Positions 26,157 to 34,566 of a stretch of DNA of 64,000 nt are shown one piece after another. Made by a program: the position numbers and the translations under genes. The number at the start of each line of letters is the position of its first letter. Positions within the stretch are counted from its first letter, which is position 1. The stretch comes from JACQFZ01 sp045810625 (GTDB lineage: Bacteria > Pseudomonadota > Gammaproteobacteria > Acidiferrobacterales > Sulfurifustaceae): contig JBJMVQ010000040.1 of NCBI GenBank assembly GCA_045810625.1, positions 1 to 64,000 on the forward strand, in the 5' to 3' direction. The notes beneath the pieces are model-generated. The model was not told the origin of the DNA, searched no databases, and worked only from the letters and a program-made list of their open reading frames with translations.

Positions 26157-26719
26157 TTGGCCTCCAGCCTCTCCATTACCGCATGGTCCGATCCGTCGGA
26201 AGTCGGCAGCAATCTTCGCCCTCTACATTTCCGCAGGCGCCGGTGAGGAATTCACCGCGTGAGTACCTTTGCGACTTGACGATTGATTTGTGGACGTACA
26301 ATACGACTGCGTACGCGTTTCAACGACCGAGGGAAAGCGCCGAACAGACGTTGTTCGGGAAGGGTAGCTAGGCCGAATACGAGAGCCAATCAGCCACAAG
26401 AACTATCTTCGCGCGAGATGAACAGTTACTCCTTCTTCGGGTCCGACCCGGAAAGACTCGCGCTACTCAGCCGCGAAGCAAAGCGCAGAGCGATCAGGAA
26501 CTTGTCCGCCGTGTCGTTATGATGCGCGATCGTATGATCCAGGTGACCGAAGGGTCGGAGGAACGGTCACCTCGGTTAATGCCGCGGACATCCAAGGCGA
26601 AGAAGTAAACAACCGGCGCGGGAATATTCGAGCACCGGCAGAATTTTCGCGGTGACGCGCCTGTACCCGCTTCAATGCGCGTCAAAAAGCGACGTAATCC
26701 CGCCCCAGCGATCGGCGCT
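26157..26719. other. Intergenic region with one possible 34-codon reading frame
   Basis: 563 bases between the P450 start and the otsA stop. The only protein-like frame is at 26418-26522 (plus): MNSYSFFGSDPERLALLSRE followed by a basic, helical tail, preceded by GCGAG. It has no known relative that I recognise and may be a small protein or chance. Nothing else is seen. Confidence 0.35.
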
Positions 26720-29026
26720 TCAGGCGTTCGAGTGTCGCCGTAACCCGGTACCACGTTCGCCCAACACACCCGGCTCAATAGTTCGTGCGGCGTTGAGCTC
26801 GCCAAGAAACGTGGCCGCCCATCGATAGATGTTGTTCTCCTGCACCTGTCGCAGCATTCGCTCGATCCGCATGCGACGCTCCTCGGGCTTCATCTCCAGT
26901 CCAAAGCGCATGGCGTCGGCAAATTGCTCGGTGTCGTATGGGTTGATAACAACGGCATCGGCGAGCTCGCGCGCCGCGCCGGCGAACTCCGAAAGCACCA
27001 ACACACCGTCGCCGGTTGCCTGAGCTTCGACGTACTCCTTCGCGACGAGATTCATTCCATCGTGCAGGGAGCTCACGATGCACATCGGCGCCATGTGCAG
27101 GAACGCATGCACGGTTCTGGCGTCATGGTGGGACACGAGAAAGCGGACCGGATACCACGCGTCATTTTTGTATTTCCAGTTGATTTCATCGGCCAGGGAC
27201 TCGAGCTCGGAGATGTAATCGCGGTAACGGCGGATATGCGTCCGCGACGGCGCGCCGAGCTGGACGAAGGTGAAGCGGCCGCGGTACGACGGATACTTTT
27301 CGAGCAATCGATCGATTGCGCGAAAGCGTTCCATCAGCCCCTTGGTGTAGTCGAGCCGATCCACGCCGACCGCAACGTACTGCCCTTCCAGCTTGTGCTG
27401 CGATTTCAGTTGCGCGACTTGTTGCCGGAGCGCTTCACCGGTTGGGACCTTACGCTCTGCCCAGGGCTGGACGCTGATCGGAAACGGCCGCACCAGCGAG
27501 CGCTGGCCGCGAAGCTCAACGGCGAAGTGATCCCAGTCGAGACGCGATTCGAGCGTGCAGTCGACGGAATCGAGAAAGTTGTTGCAGTACTGCTGCAGAT
27601 GGAAGCCGAGCAGATCCGCGCCCAGCATGCCGTCCAATACCTCTGCGCCCTGTGGACAGATGCGAAACGATTCGGGGTTCGGCCACGGGATATGCCAGAA
27701 AAGCCCGACGCGCAAGTCCGGGCGCGCGGCCTTCAACATTCGGGGCAGCAGCGCCAAATGGTAATCCTGCACGAGGACGAATGCCTTCTTCGAACCGACC
27801 TCCTCGAGCACCGCCTTGGCAAACCGCCGGTTCACAGCACCGTAATGATCCCAATCGCGCTTGCGAAACGCCGGGCGCTCGTGCGCCAGATGACAAAGCG
27901 GCCAGAGCCCCTCGTTGGCGAAACCGTAGTAGTAACCCTGCTCTTCTTCGCGCGTCAGCCATACGCGCTTGAGCGTATAGCGCGCATCGTCCGGCGGCAC
28001 CGTCAGATGCCCATCAGCGCCGGCGGTTTCACGGTCGGCATCGCCGCCACCGTGCGCCACCCACAATCCGCCGCACGCTTTAAGCACCGGGTCGAGCGCC
28101 GTCACGAGGCCGCCCGCCGGGACGATCATGTGCGGACGGCCGTCGCGCAGCTGATGCATATACGGCTCACGGTTACTGACGACAATAAGCTGCTGCCCTT
28201 CGCCGAGCACTGCCAGCGCATGCGTGCGCAGCCTGTCCGACGTCCACACCTGTTCTGTGTGCCGTGCCGCTTCCGACAGTGTGCGGCCGCTGGAGCGTGC
28301 AGCCCGAAAAGACGCCGCCAGCCGGTCCGTCTCGCTTCGTAACAGTGCGGAGGGAAGTCCGATAGGCGGTGCCTCGGCCGATTCATCGACGCGCAAGCGG
28401 CGCATCCAGTGTGCAAGTCGCCTGAGCGGGCGCTCGTAAGAGAACCAGGTACTGACGCCGACCAGTGTGATCGCGAGCAGCATGACGATCAGTATCCACG
28501 CTCCGTACTGGACGAGCCGGCTGGTCGCGCGCTCGTCCACATACGACACGTCGTGAGCCACGATCAACACGCCCGCCGTATCTCTGAACGGCGGCCGTAT
28601 CGGCAATGCCAGGACGTGTACCGGAACGCCTGCGGTGCGAATCACCTCGGTATGCTTGCCGTCGATAAGCGTTGCTTTCACCGATGCCCCAAGCTTGTCT
28701 GCGAATTCGGCGACCGCCTTTCCCGCCGCCAGCAGCTTTCCGTCCGGCCGAAAGACTGCGTAACCGAGCAGACGGCTGTAGCCTTCAAGGCGATAACGCA
28801 GTGCCTCGCGCGCCTGCGCGTCCGGCTGCGCCGCGGCCCGTTCGACCGCCGGCATGAGCTGCAGCCCCAGCACGTTCGCGCGCCGCACGACGTCGTCGAG
28901 GTCGATCTGCCGTTCGTTCTCGATTTGATGGCGTGCGAACAATATGGTGGCAATGCCGATGACGGCCGCGATGAAGAGACTCAACCGCATCGAACGCCCA
29001 AAGCGAGGACGAGTTGTCGTGGCCAT
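26720..29026 (-). CDS. otsA: Trehalose-6-phosphate synthase fused to an N-terminal membrane sensor module
   Basis: 768 residues, about 280 more than OtsA. Residues 14-31 and 173-196 are membrane helices bracketing a periplasmic domain of about 140 residues, followed by a HAMP-like linker to about residue 250. From residue 279 it is a GT20 synthase: QQLIVVSNREPY, VPAGGLVTALDP, LVQDYHLALLPRML, DRLDYTKGLMERF and GMNLVAKEYVEAQ are the donor- and acceptor-site motifs. It makes trehalose-6-phosphate from UDP-glucose and glucose-6-phosphate. The sensor layout suggests direct control of synthesis by an external or membrane signal (inference). A trehalose phosphatase gene lies about 300 bases upstream on the same strand. 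Confidence 0.93.
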   Translation of the reverse strand: MATTTRPRFGRSMRLSLFIAAVIGIATILFARHQIENERQIDLDDVVRRANVLGLQLMPAVERAAAQPDAQAREALRYRLEGYSRLLGYAVFRPDGKLLAAGKAVAEFADKLGASVKATLIDGKHTEVIRTAGVPVHVLALPIRPPFRDTAGVLIVAHDVSYVDERATSRLVQYGAWILIVMLLAITLVGVSTWFSYERPLRRLAHWMRRLRVDESAEAPPIGLPSALLRSETDRLAASFRAARSSGRTLSEAARHTEQVWTSDRLRTHALAVLGEGQQLIVVSNREPYMHQLRDGRPHMIVPAGGLVTALDPVLKACGGLWVAHGGGDADRETAGADGHLTVPPDDARYTLKRVWLTREEEQGYYYGFANEGLWPLCHLAHERPAFRKRDWDHYGAVNRRFAKAVLEEVGSKKAFVLVQDYHLALLPRMLKAARPDLRVGLFWHIPWPNPESFRICPQGAEVLDGMLGADLLGFHLQQYCNNFLDSVDCTLESRLDWDHFAVELRGQRSLVRPFPISVQPWAERKVPTGEALRQQVAQLKSQHKLEGQYVAVGVDRLDYTKGLMERFRAIDRLLEKYPSYRGRFTFVQLGAPSRTHIRRYRDYISELESLADEINWKYKNDAWYPVRFLVSHHDARTVHAFLHMAPMCIVSSLHDGMNLVAKEYVEAQATGDGVLVLSEFAGAARELADAVVINPYDTEQFADAMRFGLEMKPEERRMRIERMLRQVQENNIYRWAATFLGELNAARTIEPGVLGERGTGLRRHSNA

Positions 29027-29058
29027 ACGAATGCTCCTGCCGAGGAATCGGTTCAGTA

Positions 29059-29178
29059 CTAAAGAATCTCTTCGCAGCTCTTGCTGAGTCGAACCGCGGA
29101 ATTTATCAGACCGACCATGCTATAGGTCTGCGGGAAGTGACCCCACAACGCGCCGCGCGCCGGGTCGATATCGACCGA
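29059..29178 (-). pseudogene. Remnant of a GH15 glucoamylase/trehalase gene (C-terminus only)
   Basis: Forty codons ending at a TAG at 29059-29061 encode SVDIDPARGALWGHFPQTYS followed by MVGLINSAVRLSKSCEEIL. This is the characteristic C-terminal stretch of GH15 proteins of the glucoamylase/trehalase type (D-P-x-G-x-x-x-G-x-F-P-Q-x-x-S-x-x-G-L-I-N-A). An in-frame TAG at 29179 and unrelated sequence upstream show that the rest of the gene is gone. GH15 genes often sit between otsA and otsB, exactly where this fragment lies. Confidence 0.7.
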
Positions 29179-29327
29179 CTAAAGGTCGGGCGGATTGCCC
29201 GGCGAGCCACGTGACGACCCGAGGACCGGCGTATCGCGGCGACACGCAAGTGGCGAGCGCATTGGCGAAACGCGGGTCGTGTGCGCCCGAGCCGGTTGGA
29301 ATCATTGCGCCCTTGTCGAGAAGCGCT

Positions 29328-30107
29328 TCATGCGCGCTGTGATGCGGACGCGAGCCAGGCGGCGTAATCGTGCAGCCAGTTGAGCACGTCGCCGACATCC
29401 GAGAAGCGAGAGCGCGCGGCAGTTTGACCCGCACCGACTTTGAACGAGTGGCCGCCCCGGCTGTTGAGCAGACTGAACCCATCCTCGTCCCCAACATCAT
29501 CGCCGATAAAAACCGGTATCCGATCGCAAAACGGCGTCTCGTCCAGAAACGCCGCTATCGCGCGACCCTTGTCGCAACCGACCGGCCGGACTTCCCACAC
29601 CATGTTGCCCGGGATGATTTCGTAATCGGCGCGCAGTAGACACGCGGCTTGCCGCGCAACCTGCGCCGCCTCCGCCTTTAACTCGGGAACTAAACGATAG
29701 TGAAGCGCCAAAGTCAGCCCTTTGTCCTCGAGTAGTACACCGGAATGCGAACCAGCCCAATGCGTCAGGATGTCGCGCGCTGGTTCCAGATCGACCCGGG
29801 AAACCGGCCGCCGGCATGTTCGTCCGTCGGAAGAACGCCGCTCCGCGCCGTGCTGTCCCGCAACCGGTAGTACGAGCGGTGCAAAAAGTCGATCGAGATC
29901 GGCGATCCGGCGTCCGCTGATCAGCGCCAACGGAACTTGCTGAAACAGTGATTCGAGCACATCCGCGAGCCCCGCGGGCAACGAAACGTCGTGCGGGCGG
30001 CCCGCTAGCTCCAGCAAGGTTCCATCGACGTCCAGAAACAGCGCCCAGTTGTCGCTAAACTGAGGAAAGGCGGCGTGTTCCACGTTATGAGGCGTCTGGT
30101 ATCGCAT
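29328..30107 (-). CDS. otsB: Trehalose-6-phosphate phosphatase (HAD superfamily)
   Basis: 259 residues. Removes the phosphate from trehalose-6-phosphate. HAD motif I is FLDVDGTLLE, motif II LISGR, then PVAGQHGAERR, the motif-III lysine in CDKGRAI and motif IV FIGDDVGDEDGF. All catalytic residues are present. It would be followed by the GH15 remnant and otsA on the same strand. A second, divergent phosphatase gene lies 306 bases away, so two OtsB-type enzymes coexist. Confidence 0.92.
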   Translation of the reverse strand: MRYQTPHNVEHAAFPQFSDNWALFLDVDGTLLELAGRPHDVSLPAGLADVLESLFQQVPLALISGRRIADLDRLFAPLVLPVAGQHGAERRSSDGRTCRRPVSRVDLEPARDILTHWAGSHSGVLLEDKGLTLALHYRLVPELKAEAAQVARQAACLLRADYEIIPGNMVWEVRPVGCDKGRAIAAFLDETPFCDRIPVFIGDDVGDEDGFSLLNSRGGHSFKVGAGQTAARSRFSDVGDVLNWLHDYAAWLASASQRA

Positions 30108-30413
30108 GCATTCTCATTATTATTTGCACATCATTATTTGCACATCTGCAATAGCGACTCATCGTGCGCCGCGTATGGCTGCCCCGCGCTCAGTTTCGAT
30201 CCCGGGCGGCGTACGCGGGCCGGAAACAAATACAAAGGTACGGGTCTTTTTCCGCGCTGGCTACGGGGCGATTGAGCCAGCTAAGAAATTGCATTCCTTA
30301 TGGTATATGTTCGACGTCGCTGTACAACGCGCAACTGTCGCATAGCCCGCCGACAGCGGACGGAAACACCGGGCACAACTTCTCCCGCGCTTTAAACGAC
30401 AGGAAGAAAATCG
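30108..30413. other. Divergent intergenic region with a 14-bp tandem repeat
   Basis: 306 bases between the two divergent otsB-type genes. It holds a perfect tandem duplication of ATTATTTGCACATC at 30119-30132 and 30133-30146, only 12 bases upstream of the minus-strand start. The spacing suits an operator for a dimeric regulator, but this is a guess. The rest is AT-richer than the surroundings and presumably contains promoters for both genes. Confidence 0.5.
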
Positions 30414-31232
30414 ATGATCGTAGAGCAAGCATCTTCCGATTCGTCCGCCGTCGATTCGGATCTCGCTAAATTCTATGCGCGCTTGGCGGATGCGCCGCAA
30501 CGCCTGCTGCTGCTCGACTATGACGGCACACTAGCGCCGTTCCATGTCGACCCGAACGCCGCCGAGCCTTACACCGGCGTCCGCGAGCGTCTGGACGACA
30601 TTATGAGCGATCCCCGCTCGCACGTTGTTATTGTCAGCGGACGTGCCGCGCGCGAACTGCCGCCACTGTTGCGCCTAAAGCGTGTACCGGAAATCTGGGG
30701 GTCTGACGGGTGGGAACACTTGCAAGCCGATGGCAGCTATCGCAACGGACCGCTCGACCCGAGCGCATTGCGCCGACTCATAAAAGCGAGCGACTGGATG
30801 GAACAAATCAGGGGCTACGGCGGGCGCTGCGAAGTGAAGCCCAACGGCGTCACGGTCCATTGGCGCGGATGCAGTCCCAATCAGATAGCCGACATCCGCA
30901 CGATTCTGTTCGACTGCTGGAAGACGCAACATCTGCACAAACACCTGCAATGGCGCGATTTTGATGGCGGCGTCGGATTGCGTGTGCCGGGACGTGACAA
31001 GGGTCATGCCGTTGCTGCGGTCCTTCACAAATTCCCCGGCGCTGTTGCCGCTTACCTGGGCGACGATGCAGCCGACGAAGACGCGTTTGCGGCGATCAAT
31101 GGCCGCGGTCTAAGCGTGTTGGTGCGTGCGCAGAGGCGCCCGACGACGGCGCAGGTGTGGCTGCGCCCGCCCGGACAACTGGTTGATTTTCTAGGCCGCT
31201 GGCACGCTCCCGGAACCGGGGCAATGAACTGA
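30414..31232 (+). CDS. otsB: Trehalose-6-phosphate phosphatase, second copy
   Basis: 272 residues, HAD fold. Motif I LLLLDYDGTLAPF, motif II VVIVSGRAARELPPLL, the cap segment IWGSDGWEHLQADG (where many OtsB have G-x-E/H-G-x-E), motif III GRDKGHAV and motif IV YLGDDAADEDAF are present. A good AGGAAG ribosome site precedes the ATG at 30414. It is more like the short OtsB found with combined synthase/phosphatase systems than its minus-strand neighbour. Sugar-phosphate specificity may differ between the two. Confidence 0.9.
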   Translation: MIVEQASSDSSAVDSDLAKFYARLADAPQRLLLLDYDGTLAPFHVDPNAAEPYTGVRERLDDIMSDPRSHVVIVSGRAARELPPLLRLKRVPEIWGSDGWEHLQADGSYRNGPLDPSALRRLIKASDWMEQIRGYGGRCEVKPNGVTVHWRGCSPNQIADIRTILFDCWKTQHLHKHLQWRDFDGGVGLRVPGRDKGHAVAAVLHKFPGAVAAYLGDDAADEDAFAAINGRGLSVLVRAQRRPTTAQVWLRPPGQLVDFLGRWHAPGTGAMN

Positions 31233-31880
31233 ATCTGCCCGCGAACAGTTTCGCAGCCGCCAGGGAGTCCGGCCGGAAAGCCGGGATGCGAGCGCACTTC
31301 GGAGGTGATTGTCCTGCGACATCGCCAAGCTTGGCGCTCCCTAGCACGACGATGTAGTACGTCGCGGCCGGACGGACCAGCCTATCAATGCCGTCGACGA
31401 TTTTGTTGCCGACGAGTGTCCCTGTCCCTTGATCGATTCCACGAATGCCTGCGCAGTGTGGCCTCCGCTCGGTCCGCTCTGCTCGGCCGCTTGCGCCGAA
31501 AAGATCCTCATCGGTATGCAGTAACCGACATTCAAGCGTCTTTCGCACCGACGCAAGCAGGCGCTGGTGCTTGGCCCAGGCCTCGAGGTTATCGAGCAGC
31601 AGGCCAGCGGATTTCATAGGCGCTCGCTGAAAGCGATTCGAACGCCTCGTACCTCGGCGTCCGCGGCTTGCGTACAACTACTCTGTCGGTGGCGATCAAC
31701 GCTCCAGCGGACACCGTCATCGGCGGCAAGTACCTGTTCGTCGGGCCTCGGTGGCGGGGACAGTCGCAGATGCTAGAGTAAGCATGTCAGGAGTGTGGGC
31801 AATCGCTTAGCTGAGATGGGCCGGTAGAGCGCGGGAACGCTCGACCGGCCCTAACCACAACAACCTGTGCAGAGGTTGTC
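31233..31880. other. Non-coding or decayed region with a strong hairpin before the next gene
   Basis: About 650 bases with no convincing intact gene. Minus-strand (31096-31677) and plus-strand open frames overlap, and a plus-strand stretch ending near 31782 reads YLGVRGLRTTTLSVAINAP then KYLFVGPRWRG, which looks like the end of a lost gene. At 31818-31851 there is a long hairpin (stem GGGCCGGT with AGCG continuing inside) that lacks a T-run. Confidence 0.45.
31860..31879 (+). promoter_or_regulatory. Hairpin that would hide the ribosome-binding site of the outer-membrane gene
   Basis: ACAACCT (31860-31866) pairs perfectly with AGGTTGT (31873-31879) around a 6-nt loop. The AGAGG Shine-Dalgarno stretch is inside the 3' arm, and the ATG begins two bases later at 31881. 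Such an arrangement can lower translation until the stem is melted or bound. Confidence 0.45.
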
Positions 31881-32540
31881 ATGGCTAACAACAATTATGT
31901 TGTAGCTCTACTCGTATTGCTATGTATTCCCGCCCATGCTGCTGATTTAGTCGTCGAGGCGGGTAAATCTGAGTTCTCATATTGCGGAGCCGGGGCCGGT
32001 TGCTGGAGGAATCCTCCACTTCCCTATCACGAAAGTAGAGATGTCTCCTCGGGAGCAATCGGGGTCCGTTTGAACATCCTGCCTTCTCTCGACGCTGAAA
32101 TCATTTACAGAACCTTCGGCACCGCTCGCGTCGGCGGCGATTACGTCTCCGACGCCGACTACGCCGCTAAACGTTTCTATACCGATTCCGCCTACCATTG
32201 CGAAATGTGGGTCTGGACCTATGGCCTATCGGCAGACTTAAAGCCGACTTATAAATTTGGTCGGTGGGAAGCTCATGCGAAATTCGGCGTGTTCTATTAT
32301 CGCCAAGAGATATTTTTCGATCGAAAAAGCGCCTTTGGCGCCTCCACCTTAAGAGAGGCGGGTTACGACTTTACTCGGGAGCACGGAGTAGGAATCGGCT
32401 ATCGAATCGGCAAAAGATCCTCGATCGGGATCGACTACACCGCCATGCGTCACGTGAGGGTCCAGGAAAGTCCGGTAGGCGACGGAGAAGCGCCAGGGTT
32501 AAAAACCATAGGACTGACGTTGAGGTATTCGGTACTGTGA
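31881..32540 (+). CDS. Putative outer-membrane beta-barrel protein
   Basis: 219 residues with a signal peptide (YVVALLVLLCIPAHAADL). The rest alternates polar and apolar residues as in small barrels, with aromatic strand ends (VRLNILPSLDAEIIYRTFG, FGVFYYRQEIFF, GIGYRIGKRSSIGIDYTAM) and a C-terminal strand LTLRYSVL. The N-terminal region contains a Cys pair (CGAGAGC) and a further Cys (YHCEMW). OmpW/OmpA-like folding is likely but family is not assigned. G+C and codon use are lower than in the C1 region, consistent with acquisition. Function unknown. Confidence 0.7.
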   Translation: MANNNYVVALLVLLCIPAHAADLVVEAGKSEFSYCGAGAGCWRNPPLPYHESRDVSSGAIGVRLNILPSLDAEIIYRTFGTARVGGDYVSDADYAAKRFYTDSAYHCEMWVWTYGLSADLKPTYKFGRWEAHAKFGVFYYRQEIFFDRKSAFGASTLREAGYDFTREHGVGIGYRIGKRSSIGIDYTAMRHVRVQESPVGDGEAPGLKTIGLTLRYSVL

Positions 32541-32549
32541 GTTCGTTTT

Positions 32550-32588
32550 TTGGTCGGCCGTGCAGGGATCGAAGCTGCGACCAACTGG
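32550..32588 (-). repeat. Direct repeat R1: tRNA-Lys 3'-end-like sequence (possible att scar)
   Basis: Thirty-nine bases identical at all but one position to those at 35697-35735. Read on the minus strand it is the variable and T-arm plus acceptor 3' strand of tRNA-Lys (GTTGGTCGCAGC, TTCGATC, CCTGCACGGCC), with one G-to-C change in the T-stem that both copies share. The CCCA acceptor end is altered here. Confidence 0.75.
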
Positions 32589-32804
32589 CTAGAGCCTGTT
32601 GGTAGTGCGGCGTTCACAGGGCGCTAACTCCAAAATGACAATGTCGCTGGTGACCCATCGCCATGCGTACACCCGATAGGGCGTCGAGCAAGGTGTGTAT
32701 CCGGCAACGATGTTACACCCTGGCCCATGGTAACTCCCTCCTCCAATCGACGTCCTCCTGATGACTTGTCCCGGCCCGCGTCCTAACCGACCGTTTGTGG
32801 TCAT
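32589..32804 (-). CDS. Possible small protein of unknown function
   Basis: 71 codons from an ATG at 32804, ending at the edge of repeat R1. The sequence contains GGGSYHGPGCNIVAGYTPC and YRVYAWRWVTSDIVILELA, which look protein-like and have lower G+C than the neighbours. The WRWVTSDIVILELA end has a weak likeness to the last strand of RcnB-type periplasmic proteins. No signal peptide or clear ribosome site is visible. The frame also extends upstream antisense-free for some distance, so it may be a C-terminal fragment. Treat as tentative. Confidence 0.25.
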   Translation of the reverse strand: MTTNGRLGRGPGQVIRRTSIGGGSYHGPGCNIVAGYTPCSTPYRVYAWRWVTSDIVILELAPCERRTTNRL

Positions 32805-32857
32805 GCTGACCTTAGCGATAACCGTGCTCGGTCGATATTTCGAAACCAAAATCAACT

Positions 32858-34273
32858 TCAGTTCCCCTTGGGCTGCGAGGTGATCAACGAGAAGACGATG
32901 ACCGCGCTCACGACCGCCGCTATTCCGGCAACCGAAAAGAGAACCGCATACGAGCTCACGTTGCTCAACGCGACAGGACCCTTCGCGCTGAGCGCTCTCA
33001 GAACACCGCCGAGGAGCGCGATGCCGAGTGCGAAGCCGCCCTGACGCAGTATCACGCTGATCGCCGAGGCCGCACCTGCTTGTTCGCGTTGTACCGAACC
33101 AACGATTTTCGCCATCATTTGAGGATTCAAGGTCGCGGTGCCCGCGCCCGCGACCGCCATGCCGAAAAGTGAAACAGGCAAACTTTGAAGCTGAGCACCG
33201 GTTGCGATCACAAAGCCACCTACCGCGACAACAATAAGGCCCACCGAGAAAAACACTCCCGTCTCGATACCACGAGCAATACGCGCCGAAAACATCGGCA
33301 GGACGAACATCGGCACCGTGGCAGCGAGCATCAGGTACGACGTCTCGCCGAGCGAACTTCCGAGACGTTCCTGTAAAAATAAAGGCAAATAGATGAGGAC
33401 CGACCAATACGCAACCGACAATGCCACGGGAACCACGCACAGGCCGATGAACGCCTGACTCGAGAACAGCTTCAGTTCCAGCAACGGCTGCTTTCCATAA
33501 CGTTGCGTCAGTACGAACATGCCCCCAAGCGCAAGCACCCACAGGAGCGCGGCCCAAACAGGAATCTCAACCGCACCCACACGTGGTCCATGCAACAGGA
33601 GCCATACGGACGAGACGAGGAAGACAGTCAAAGTGGCGACTCCCGGCACATCTATGCGTCGCTGTGCCGGATCGCTTGATTCGTCGACCGCCCAGAGGGC
33701 CCCTAACGTGATAAACAGACAGATCGGAACGTTAATGAAGAAGACCCAGTGCCATCCCATAATGTCGGCGATAATGCCGCCGCCCGCCGGTCCAACCGCC
33801 ATCGCGGCACCGGCCATGGTGCCGCTCCAGGCGAAGGCTCGTGACCGCTCGGAGGCGTCGACGAAGCGGTGACCGAGCACGGCCAAACCTGCGCAGACCA
33901 TAAAGGCCGAGCCCACCCCCTGACCCGTACGGCCGATAAGAAGTACGCTCTCGTTTCCCGCGAAAACACAGAGAAGCGATGACGCGAGGAAAATTATATT
34001 GCCGATCAAGAATCCCAAGCGGCGCCCGTACCGATCCGCCAACACCCCGGCGGTCATCAGAAAGACCGTGAACGCGAGGCTGTACGAATCCATCAACCAA
34101 GCGAAACCGCCGATATCCAAAGCTAATTCCTGTTTTACTCTCGGCATGATCATAATGATCGCGGTGATATCGAAGGTTGTTACGAAAATCGCGACGCCTA
34201 TCACCGCGAGCAGCGCGACATCCGCTCTCGATTTCCCTAGCGCGCTGACGACATTTGATGCGTTCGTACCCAT
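32858..34273 (-). CDS. MFS transporter, DHA2 (14-helix drug:H+ antiporter) family
   Basis: 471 residues, about 14 membrane helices. VTTFDITAIIMIMPRVKQEL, SYSLAFTVFLMTAGVLADRYGRRLGFLIG and the motif-C segment WSGTMAGAAMAVGPAGGGIIAD are typical of EmrB/QacA-type exporters. Probably exports a toxic compound. It is divergent from a LysR-type regulator 293 bases away, the classic arrangement of a regulator and its efflux target. Both sit between the two tRNA-Lys-like repeats. Confidence 0.92.
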   Translation of the reverse strand: MGTNASNVVSALGKSRADVALLAVIGVAIFVTTFDITAIIMIMPRVKQELALDIGGFAWLMDSYSLAFTVFLMTAGVLADRYGRRLGFLIGNIIFLASSLLCVFAGNESVLLIGRTGQGVGSAFMVCAGLAVLGHRFVDASERSRAFAWSGTMAGAAMAVGPAGGGIIADIMGWHWVFFINVPICLFITLGALWAVDESSDPAQRRIDVPGVATLTVFLVSSVWLLLHGPRVGAVEIPVWAALLWVLALGGMFVLTQRYGKQPLLELKLFSSQAFIGLCVVPVALSVAYWSVLIYLPLFLQERLGSSLGETSYLMLAATVPMFVLPMFSARIARGIETGVFFSVGLIVVAVGGFVIATGAQLQSLPVSLFGMAVAGAGTATLNPQMMAKIVGSVQREQAGAASAISVILRQGGFALGIALLGGVLRALSAKGPVALSNVSSYAVLFSVAGIAAVVSAVIVFSLITSQPKGN

Positions 34274-34566
34274 ACGACATCTCCCGTTGTTAAATGGTTA
34301 CACCCGCGCTTTGCCGAGCCGTTGAGATACTGCCTGGCTCGCTGAAAATGTGTACGTCGCGCCCGTTTACCGCGGATGCGATCGACAACCCCTTGTACGA
34401 GGTCGTCATGCCAAAGTAGCGTGTCACCGGCCCGTTTGACGGCCGCGATTGTGGTGATAGGGGAAGATTCACGCTTAAAGTGTCCATCGCCGCGGTTGCA
34501 GCCGGCAAATGATGATTGCGCCAGACCGTATTAACGTGGATCATGCGTTGCCTGGAGCGTTGAATC
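34274..34566. promoter_or_regulatory. Divergent promoter region between the MFS and LysR genes
   Basis: 293 bases. Presumably holds the LysR operator. A 39-codon minus-strand frame (34290-34409, MTTSYKGLSIASAVNGRDVH...) ends 16 bases before the MFS start and could be a leader peptide, or a remnant; I cannot identify it. No perfect T-N11-A palindrome stands out by eye. Confidence 0.4.

Noticed and set aside
26924..28342. 472-codon plus-strand frame across otsA
   Set aside because: Shadow of the otsA coding strand; no conserved motifs, while the minus-strand GT20 motifs are complete.
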